A DNA stretch of 12,010 bases from Acidimicrobiia bacterium UBA6912 (GTDB lineage Bacteria; Actinomycetota; Acidimicrobiia; Spongiisociales; UBA5794). The notes below the pieces were generated by a model. The model was not told where the DNA came from. It did no database searches and saw only the letters and a list, made by a program, of their open reading frames with translations. Positions 1 through 5,167 of the stretch are shown here, in pieces; the first letter of the stretch is position 1, and the number at the start of each line of letters is the position of its first letter. The position numbers were made by a program, and so were the translations under genes. The stretch lies in the NCBI GenBank assembly GCA_002450985.1, contig DKBA01000173.1, positions 1 to 12,010 of the forward strand, in the 5' to 3' direction.

Positions 1-38
1 GCGGAGCGCCGCAGGATGGATTCGGGAATCTCAGCCAC
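1..38 (-). CDS. 5' end of a gene cut by the window edge, probably the next subunit of the cytochrome b operon
   Basis: Only 12 codons are visible, read from a GTG at 36-38 as MAEIPESILRRS. A good ribosome binding site (GGAGG, 43-47 on the minus strand) lies four bases before this GTG and directly follows the cytochrome b stop, so translation is probably coupled. By position it should be the cytochrome b C-terminal/subunit IV-like protein or a cytochrome c subunit, but the visible part cannot decide that. The IPESILRRS stretch resembles the YPADMVRRS stretch near the N-terminus of the membrane cytochrome c at 4156-5037, which argues that the two proteins belong to one system. Confidence 0.55.
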   Translation of the reverse strand, partial: MAEIPESILRRS

Positions 39-42
39 GCCG

Positions 43-47
43 CCTCC
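43..47 (-). promoter_or_regulatory. Ribosome binding site for the gene leaving the left edge
   Basis: The minus strand reads GGAGG four bases before the GTG at 36-38 and overlaps the end of the cytochrome b gene. It is the main support for calling a gene start at 38. Confidence 0.6.
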
Positions 48-830
48 TCACAGTGGTCCCGAGATGCCGCCGTCTTTGCGCACTCGCCAGAAATGCACCG
101 CCATGAACACGACGATGATGAACGGCAGGAACAACACGTGCAGCACGTACCAGCGCAGCAGCGTGTCTGGGGTGATCTGAACCCCGCCGATGAGCGCAAA
201 GGTCACTTGGTCCCCGATGACCGGGCTGTACGCCGCCATGTTCGATCCCACGGTCACTGCCCACAGCGCCAGCTGGTCCCACGGCAGGAGGTAGCCGGTG
301 AACGAGAGCAGCAGGGTGAGGAGCAACAAGATGACGCCCACCACCCAGTTGAACTCGCGGGGCGGCTTGTAGGCCCCGTGATAGAAGACCCGCGCCATGT
401 GCAGGAACACGACCAGCACCATGGCGTGGGCGCCCCACCGGTGCATGTTGCGCACGAGCTGGCCGAAGGCGACGTCGGTGGCGAGCGCCTGGATGTCCTG
501 ATAGGCCTGAGGCGAGGTCGGCCGGTAGTAGAACATGAGGAAGATGCCGGTGATGGTGAGCAGGATGAAGAGGAAGAAGCTCATCCCACCGAGACACAGC
601 GTGTAGGACAGGCGCACGGCGTGCCGCTTCACCTTCACCGGGTGGAGGTGATAGAGCACGTTGTTCATGATCACGTACGAGCGGTTCCGAGGGCTGTCGG
701 AGTAGCCGTGGCGGAACGGGGAGCCGGGACGGAAGATGCTCGACCACACCTGGCTGGCCCGAACGTGGTCGGCTGCCTCGGTGAGCCGCTCCTTCAGGCC
801 GACCCGGCCGTTTCCGTTTCCGTTCGCCAC
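48..830 (-). CDS. Cytochrome b6-type subunit (N-terminal four-helix cytochrome b) of a quinol-oxidising bc/b6f-like complex
   Basis: This 260-residue membrane protein carries the two b haems of a quinol:cytochrome c oxidoreductase core. Four transmembrane helices are visible. Helix B has His130 and His144 (MHRWGAH, FLHMARV, 14 apart); helix D has His231 and His246 (15 apart, the b6-type spacing). PWDQ near residue 183 and the ending GGISGPL are typical of cytochrome b6. Cys79 in LCLGG matches the position of b6 Cys35, which in b6 and Firmicutes QcrB binds an extra haem c through one thioether bond; that extra haem is inferred here. The start is GTG at 830, chosen for GAGGT five bases upstream. 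About 70 residues precede the first helix. It is the third gene of the minus-strand operon, with the second half of cytochrome b presumably encoded downstream. Assignment is firm; the electron acceptor is not known. Confidence 0.93.
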   Translation of the reverse strand: MANGNGNGRVGLKERLTEAADHVRASQVWSSIFRPGSPFRHGYSDSPRNRSYVIMNNVLYHLHPVKVKRHAVRLSYTLCLGGMSFFLFILLTITGIFLMFYYRPTSPQAYQDIQALATDVAFGQLVRNMHRWGAHAMVLVVFLHMARVFYHGAYKPPREFNWVVGVILLLLTLLLSFTGYLLPWDQLALWAVTVGSNMAAYSPVIGDQVTFALIGGVQITPDTLLRWYVLHVLFLPFIIVVFMAVHFWRVRKDGGISGPL

Positions 831-835
831 TCGTT

Positions 836-840
836 ACCTC
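836..840 (-). promoter_or_regulatory. Ribosome binding site deciding the GTG start of the cytochrome b gene
   Basis: The minus strand reads GAGGT five bases before the GTG at 828-830. The 82-base gap to the ferredoxin gene also holds a perfect 5-bp hairpin (877-881 with 888-892) with no T-run, so it is not an obvious terminator. Confidence 0.55.
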
Positions 841-912
841 GTTGTCCGTCTGCGCCTACGAAGGTCGTGCAGTTTCCCCGACGGGGCTCGGGCCGCAAAA
901 TCTGGTGTCCGG

Positions 913-1359
913 CTACCACCGCATGCCATACGAGTAGCCGTTCTTGAAGTCCCGCTGGCCCGTGTTGTACTCCCAGGGCTTGAGCTCCAGCTCCTCGGCC
1001 TGAGCGGCGAGCGAGCCGGCGAACTTGCCGAGGGTGATGACGCCCGTGGGGCACCGGTCCACGCACAGCGCACACCGGGTGCACTCGTCCTCGTCGACGA
1101 GGAAGAACCCCTTGTTCTCGGTGTTCTCGGCGGGGTTGTCGACGTTGGTGCCCTCGGCGATGGCGTCGATCGAGAGGTAGTGGATGCACTTCCACGGGCA
1201 GATGTCGACGCAGCCCTCGCACAGGATGCACTCGGACTGGTCGATGTGGAGGAACTGCTTGGGTTTCACCGCGGCGGTGAGGTACGCCCCGTCGACGGCG
1301 GCGAGCTGGTAGTCGTCGCGGATCGGCGGCGTCTCGAACCAGATGTCGGTCTTCGCCAT
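913..1359 (-). CDS. 2x[4Fe-4S] ferredoxin-type electron-transfer subunit
   Basis: This 148-residue soluble iron-sulfur protein should pass electrons between redox partners in or on the neighbouring membrane complex. It has two full CxxCxxCxxxCP motifs: Cys44/47/50/54 and Cys93/96/99/103. In such 8Fe ferredoxins the last Cys of one motif ligates the other cluster. An additional Cys58 follows the first motif (CPWKC). The two motifs are separated by about 38 residues, longer than in small bacterial ferredoxins. An N-terminal arm of about 40 and a C-terminal tail of about 45 residues ending in GYSYGMRW flank the core and may dock it to the membrane subunits. No signal peptide is seen, so a cytoplasmic face is expected. 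Its ATG lies three bases after the stop of the upstream membrane-protein gene, so the two are co-transcribed. It sits where a Rieske protein would be expected. Confidence 0.92.
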   Translation of the reverse strand: MAKTDIWFETPPIRDDYQLAAVDGAYLTAAVKPKQFLHIDQSECILCEGCVDICPWKCIHYLSIDAIAEGTNVDNPAENTENKGFFLVDEDECTRCALCVDRCPTGVITLGKFAGSLAAQAEELELKPWEYNTGQRDFKNGYSYGMRW

Positions 1360-1362
1360 CGC

Positions 1363-1965
1363 CTACCCCTTCACCTTGGTGAGCGGGCGCCCGTACGTGG
1401 AGACCGGCTGCGGCGGCGGCGCCGTCTCGGCCCGCTTCTGGCGCTCCTGCCACTGGTACATGGCGACGGCGATGGCCAGCAAAGCCACCACGACATAGGT
1501 GCCGGAGACGATGTCCTTGACGGCGGCGGCGCTGATGTCGACCTCGTTGTTGAGCACCAGCCACGGCGGGATGGTGACCACGATCTTCTGCGGCGTCCAC
1601 TCCCAGACCGACTGGGTCAGGGTGAGCCATTGGTTGGGGACGATGCCGAACAAGATGAGCATCAGCGTGGTGAAGAGTGAGGCCCCGATCGCCGCTCGCG
1701 CCCAGGTCATCTGCCGCTTGTAGAGGAAACCGACGGCAACACCGGCCATGAAGAGGAGACCGCCGCCGAGGGAGACGAGCTGCCCGATGAGCTCGAAGGC
1801 CCAGCCCCGGGGGATCGCCGGGTAGAGATCCTGCCCCAACGCATCCTGCGGCGGCAGCCCGGTGAAATGGGCGAAGAGGGCGCCTGCGATGCCGGCGCCG
1901 GCGCCGATGAGCATGGCGCCGATGCCGATCTGCGTGTAGCGGCGGAGCTCTGCGGTGTCTGCCAT
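1363..1965 (-). CDS. Uncharacterised 4-helix membrane protein, first gene of the cytochrome b/ferredoxin operon
   Basis: I do not recognise a named family. The 200-residue protein has four probable transmembrane segments at about residues 13-35, 57-80, 89-109 and 152-171. A loop of about 40 residues between helices 3 and 4 contains the Trp/Pro-rich stretch NQWLTLTQSVWEW and an IPPWLVLNNE segment. The C-terminal tail (about 175-200) is basic and Pro-rich and probably cytoplasmic. There is no Rieske motif (CTHLGC/CPCHG), no CxxCH and no conserved helix-borne His pair, so it is unlikely to carry haem or an iron-sulfur cluster. As the lead gene, three bases from the ferredoxin gene, it may anchor that ferredoxin to the membrane or help bind quinone; this is inferred from position only. 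GAGGA lies just before the ATG at 1965. Confidence 0.85.
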   Translation of the reverse strand: MADTAELRRYTQIGIGAMLIGAGAGIAGALFAHFTGLPPQDALGQDLYPAIPRGWAFELIGQLVSLGGGLLFMAGVAVGFLYKRQMTWARAAIGASLFTTLMLILFGIVPNQWLTLTQSVWEWTPQKIVVTIPPWLVLNNEVDISAAAVKDIVSGTYVVVALLAIAVAMYQWQERQKRAETAPPPQPVSTYGRPLTKVKG

Positions 1966-2001
1966 GTCCTCGCTCTGGTCGTCGGGTCCCTTGGGGGCCG
2001 C

Positions 2002-2007
2002 ATTCTA
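2002..2007 (-). promoter_or_regulatory. Candidate -10 element for the leftward operon
   Basis: The minus strand reads TAGAAT, five of six matches to TATAAT, about 36 bases before the ATG at 1965. No convincing -35 box is found at 17-18 bases. It stands out in very GC-rich sequence. Confidence 0.35.
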
Positions 2008-2150
2008 TGCACACGGACCGGGCTCGGTGGGAGCGCTGCGGGAGGCTACCGCGCGTCGCCGGGCGCTCGGTTTCATCAGACCTCCGGCAACCCGGTGGGC
2101 CGCTTCGGCGTCCGCCGGCCGGGGGAATACGCACCTTCGGCTCGGGACAC

Positions 2151-2156
2151 TAGGCT
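2151..2156 (+). promoter_or_regulatory. Candidate -10 element for the CcoNO-like operon
   Basis: TAGGCT fits the actinobacterial TANNNT -10 pattern. Transcription would begin near 2163, only about nine bases before the GTG at 2172 but about 48 before the GTG at 2211, which fits the later start better. The -35 side is weak. Confidence 0.35.
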
Positions 2157-2171
2157 GCCGCCGCCACGGGA

Positions 2172-4151
2172 GTGGCGAGCAGGCCACCACGATCAGAGGA
2201 CCCGGCGCCGGTGACCGTCGACAGCGCAGCACAACCCGAGTCCGAGGCGGGTGACATCCCCGTCCCGCCGGAGGCGACCGGGACCGTAGCCCGGCCCTTC
2301 CTGCTCACCTCGTTCGCCTTTCTCGTTCCTGCGCTGGTGCTCGGACTCGTCGCGGCACTCCAGCTGGTCGCCCCCGACGTCATCACCGGGGCCGGCTTCA
2401 TCGTCTACGGCCGGCTGCTGCCCGTCGCCACCGACCTCTTCCTCTACGGGTGGCTCACCATCGGGCTCGCCGGGGCGCTGCTCCACGTCGTCAGCCGGTC
2501 GGGCAAGGTCGAGGTGGCCCGTCCCCGCGAGGCGATGGCGGCGTTGGGGCTCATGGCCCTCGGCGTCGTCCTCGGCACCGTCGGTGTCGCCGCCGGGCTC
2601 AACGAAGGGCGCCAGTACCTCGAGTACCCGCTGTGGGCCGATGCCGCCCTGTTCCTCGGCATGGTCCTCTTCGCCCGGGTCCTCCTGGCGACGGCCAAGG
2701 ACGCCGCGGTCGATGCCGGACCGGTCCGCTGGTATGCGGTCGCCGCTGCCTGGTGGCTCCCGCTCGGTTTCCTCGCCGGGAACATCCCCGGCCTCAGCGG
2801 CGTCGGCAGCGTCACCCAGACGGCCTTCTTCCGGGCGGCGATCGTCGGGCTGTGGCTCGCCACCGGTGGTCTGGCCGTCGTGTACCACGTGGTGGCCCGC
2901 CGTACCGGACGCGACACCTTCCCGGCGACACGGCTGACACTGCTCGGGTTCTGGTCGATCGCCGTCGTCTGGGCCCTCACCGCACCGGCCGTGCTCACGT
3001 ACACGGCCGTGCCGGATTGGCTGGAGACCGTTGGCGTGATCTTCTCGATGGGTCTGCTCATCCCTGCCGCCGTCGTCTTCACCGACCTCGTGATCGCCAT
3101 GCGGCGTCGCTGGGAGTCGGTGCGCGGCGACCTGGCGATTCGTTTCATCATGTTCGGCGGCGCCTTGCTCGGTCTGTGGACCGTTGCCAACCTCACCATG
3201 GCGCTTCGCGCCTCGAGCGGCATCGTCCAGTACACGGGCTGGCTCGCCGGGGTCGAGGTGCTCGGCATCTACGGGGCGTTCACGGCGTGGCTCGTGGCGT
3301 TCGCCTACCACGCGGCGCCCCAGCTCACCGGCGGGGCCACCTCGTCACGACTCGGGACGACCCACTACGTCGTGATGCTCCTCGGCATCCTCGGCTGGGC
3401 GGGCGGAGCGTTCCTGGGCGGTCTCGCCGCCGGCTGGACGTGGGTCGCCTCCGCCAACGAGGCCGCCATCTCTCCGGCCGGTGAGGGCTTCCGGAACACC
3501 CTCCGCAGCGTCGAGGGTTTCGCAGTCGCCTCGTTCGTCGGCCAGGCCATCTACCTGATCGCGTTGGTCGTGTTCGTCGTCGCCGTCGTGCGCAAAGCCG
3601 GCGCGGCCCCGGCTCCCGTGGCCGCCGTGGAGATCGACGACACGCTCGATCCGGAGCTCGCTCTCGAGGACATGCACGGCCCCCGCCGTCTCCACTCGGC
3701 GGCCGTCGGGCTCTTCGTCGTTGCGGCCGTGCTCGTGTGGGTGATCCCATGGGTCGAGACTGCAGGCGTCGAAGGCACCGTGCTCGCCGACACCTCCCGC
3801 CGGTACGACGACGGGAGCCTCGAGGCCACCGGCCGCGACCTGTACGTCGCCGAGGGGTGCTGGTATTGCCACACCCAACAGGTGCGGCCGATCGTCACCG
3901 ACGTCGGCCTCGGGGCCGTGTCGATCGACGGCGACCATGTCCACGAGACCCCCGCCCTGTTCGGTGTGCAGCGGATCGGTCCCGATCTCATGCATGCCGG
4001 GTCACGAGAACCGACCAACGACCTCGCCTGGCTGGTGAGCCACCTGGCCGATCCTCGGGAGGCGCGTGGGTACTCCACCATGCCGTCGTACGATCATCTC
4101 TCCCAGGGCGACCTCGAAGCCCTGGCCGCCTACATCGCAGCATCGAAGTGA
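2172..4151 (+). CDS. CcoN-like (cbb3 oxidase subunit I) membrane core lacking all metal ligands, fused to a CcoO-type cytochrome c
   Basis: The 659-residue protein has a CcoN-like membrane half (about residues 40-475), a linker, one further helix (about 508-528) and a CcoO-like cytochrome c (about 552-659). CcoN landmarks are clear: GRLLP at 80-84, FW at 260-261, YTAVPDW at 277-283, FSMGL at 291-295 and YTGW at 354-357. Where CcoN has haem and CuB histidines there are Ala86, Ala222, Ala273, Val274, Val361 and Val363, and Trp267 replaces the active-site Tyr. The only His in this half are 105, 239, 380 and 398, mostly near helix ends. Oxygen reduction is therefore not expected. The CcoO part is intact: C563WYCH567, RIGPDL at 601-606 and Met637 in TMPSY. 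The first GTG is used here; a GTG at 2211 has a better ribosome binding site and may be the true start. Probable role: electron-transfer scaffold; inferred. Confidence 0.88.
   Translation: MASRPPRSEDPAPVTVDSAAQPESEAGDIPVPPEATGTVARPFLLTSFAFLVPALVLGLVAALQLVAPDVITGAGFIVYGRLLPVATDLFLYGWLTIGLAGALLHVVSRSGKVEVARPREAMAALGLMALGVVLGTVGVAAGLNEGRQYLEYPLWADAALFLGMVLFARVLLATAKDAAVDAGPVRWYAVAAAWWLPLGFLAGNIPGLSGVGSVTQTAFFRAAIVGLWLATGGLAVVYHVVARRTGRDTFPATRLTLLGFWSIAVVWALTAPAVLTYTAVPDWLETVGVIFSMGLLIPAAVVFTDLVIAMRRRWESVRGDLAIRFIMFGGALLGLWTVANLTMALRASSGIVQYTGWLAGVEVLGIYGAFTAWLVAFAYHAAPQLTGGATSSRLGTTHYVVMLLGILGWAGGAFLGGLAAGWTWVASANEAAISPAGEGFRNTLRSVEGFAVASFVGQAIYLIALVVFVVAVVRKAGAAPAPVAAVEIDDTLDPELALEDMHGPRRLHSAAVGLFVVAAVLVWVIPWVETAGVEGTVLADTSRRYDDGSLEATGRDLYVAEGCWYCHTQQVRPIVTDVGLGAVSIDGDHVHETPALFGVQRIGPDLMHAGSREPTNDLAWLVSHLADPREARGYSTMPSYDHLSQGDLEALAAYIAASK
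2195..2200 (+). promoter_or_regulatory. Ribosome binding site supporting an alternative GTG start at 2211
   Basis: AGAGGA lies ten bases before the in-frame GTG at 2211, which is 13 codons inside the longest reading of the CcoNO-like gene. The GTG at 2172 has no comparable site. The removed residues are polar and outside the membrane core. Confidence 0.45.
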
Positions 4152-4155
4152 GCCC

Positions 4156-5037
4156 ATGGACGAACTGATAGCGCAGATCGCCGCCCAGCAGGGCTACCCG
4201 GCCGACATGGTGCGCCGCTCGGCGGCCGCCAGGGCCCAGGCGGCAGGGGTGTCGGTCGAAGACATCCTCCGCCAGTGGGCGGGTGGCGAGGCAGCGGCTG
4301 CGCCGTCCGCCCCCGCTGCTCCCGAGGCCGCGGCGCCTCCCCCGGCTCCGGCTGCCGCCGCCGCACCCGAGCCTGCCAAGGTCGAGAGCGGACCGGAGGT
4401 CGAGGTCCTGCCCGCAGAGGAACCCGCCGAACCCGTGGCCGAGGCCGCAGCCGAGGCGCCCGAGCCGTCTGCCCCATCGGGCTCGATCCTCGCCGGCTTT
4501 CCTCGTTGGCTCGCCGCCGCCTTCATCGTCATTCCGACGATCGCCATGCTGTACGCCCTCCTCGCCCCCGACGGACCGGACTGCGGCGTGAGCGGCCAGC
4601 TCGCCCTCGACCCCGTCAGCGGGGAAGCGGAGAACTGCGACGGCACCGCCTACGGCGTCGAGGTGGTCAACTACTTCACGATGGGCGAGGAGATCTACGC
4701 GAGCAGGTGTGCGGCGTGCCACGGCGCCAACGGCGGCGGTGGCGCCGGCCAGATCCTCGCCGGCGGCGCCGTCCTGGCGAGCTTCCCTGCCGGGCAATGT
4801 GCGAGCCACGTGGAGTGGGTGGCGCTCGGCACGGCGAACTGGCCGGACCCGACCTACGGTGCGCTCGCCAAACCGGTCGGCGGCTTCGGCCAGATGCCCG
4901 GCTTCGAGGGCACGCTCGACGAGGAGGAGCTGGCCGCCGTCGTGCTCTACGAACGCGTGGCGTTCGGCGGTGAGGCGCTGCCCGAGGCCGAGTCGGACTG
5001 CGGTCTGGCCGGCGGTGAAGTCGCCGCCGCTCCCTGA
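4156..5037 (+). CDS. Membrane-anchored monohaem cytochrome c with a long Ala/Pro-rich cytoplasmic arm
   Basis: The 293-residue protein begins with a short helical N-terminus (1-45, containing YPADMVRRSAAARAQAAG), followed by a low-complexity Ala/Pro/Glu linker (46-110). One transmembrane helix lies at about 116-137, and a cytochrome c domain follows outside the membrane. The haem site is C185AACH189 and the axial ligand is probably Met247 in FGQMPGF. Four further cysteines (143, 161, 215, 282) lie in the same exported part and could form two disulfides. It starts four bases after the CcoNO-like stop, so it is in the same operon. It occupies the place of CcoP but differs from it in having one haem instead of two and a large domain before the helix. 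The arm may dock to cytoplasmic or membrane partners. An in-frame ATG at 4066 lies inside the upstream gene and is unlikely to be used. Confidence 0.9.
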   Translation: MDELIAQIAAQQGYPADMVRRSAAARAQAAGVSVEDILRQWAGGEAAAAPSAPAAPEAAAPPPAPAAAAAPEPAKVESGPEVEVLPAEEPAEPVAEAAAEAPEPSAPSGSILAGFPRWLAAAFIVIPTIAMLYALLAPDGPDCGVSGQLALDPVSGEAENCDGTAYGVEVVNYFTMGEEIYASRCAACHGANGGGGAGQILAGGAVLASFPAGQCASHVEWVALGTANWPDPTYGALAKPVGGFGQMPGFEGTLDEEELAAVVLYERVAFGGEALPEAESDCGLAGGEVAAAP

Positions 5038-5078
5038 CGGTCCTGCCGGCCGCCCGGCCGCGCCGCACCCGCGATCTC

Positions 5079-5084
5079 TACACT
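5079..5084 (+). promoter_or_regulatory. Candidate -10 element for the SRPBCC-like/cyclase/oxidoreductase operon
   Basis: TACACT fits the actinobacterial TANNNT pattern and lies in the 130-base gap after the cytochrome c gene, about 84 bases before the ATG at 5168. No clear -35 box is seen. Its position supports a new transcription unit starting here. Confidence 0.35.
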
Positions 5085-5152
5085 GAGGTGAGGCGCGATT
5101 CGGCAGCGCTGGGGCGCCCCCCGGATGTCGAGGGGCGATGGGTGCACGGCCC

Positions 5153-5160
5153 GAGGAGGT
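5153..5160 (+). promoter_or_regulatory. Ribosome binding site deciding the start at 5168
   Basis: GAGGAGGT sits seven bases before the ATG at 5168, close to the ideal arrangement. It favours this ATG over the in-frame ATG ten codons upstream at 5138. Confidence 0.7.
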
Positions 5161-5167
5161 CGCGAGC

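Larger units (their letters stand above)
1966..2171. promoter_or_regulatory. Divergent intergenic control region between the cytochrome b operon and the CcoNO-like operon
   Basis: About 206 bases separate the two divergent start codons (245 if the rightward gene starts at 2211). Candidate -10 elements face both ways. I see no clear -35 boxes and no strong inverted repeat that would mark a specific operator. The shared region suggests that both redox operons are controlled together. Confidence 0.6.

Noticed and set aside
877..892. Perfect 5-bp stem (CCCGA/TCGGG) with a 6-base loop between the ferredoxin and cytochrome b genes
   Set aside because: Too short, no T-run in either direction, and it lies inside an operon; at most an mRNA structure.
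31..2134. Long alternative reading frames on both strands across the cytochrome b operon (for example 93-947 plus, 736-1680 plus, 794-2134 minus)
   Set aside because: They are out-of-frame shadows of the cytochrome b, ferredoxin and membrane-protein genes. Their products are Arg/His/Ala-rich with no domain motifs, as expected in high-GC DNA.
2193..3484. Long frames opposite to or overlapping the CcoNO-like gene (2193-3311 minus, 2450-3484 plus)
   Set aside because: Low-complexity charged or Arg-rich products and no recognisable motif; the CcoN/CcoO frame explains the region.
2172..4151. Calling the fusion a functional cbb3-type terminal oxidase
   Set aside because: All metal-ligand histidines of subunit I are replaced by eye alignment, so oxygen reduction is not supported.
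5046..5066. GC-rich inverted repeat after the cytochrome c stop (GGCCG-type arms) as a terminator
   Set aside because: No T-run follows and such palindromic GC stretches are common in this DNA, so a terminator cannot be supported.
5138..5167. ATG at 5138 as the start of the SRPBCC-like gene
   Set aside because: Its ribosome binding site spacing is poor, while GAGGAGGT is ideally placed for the in-frame ATG at 5168.
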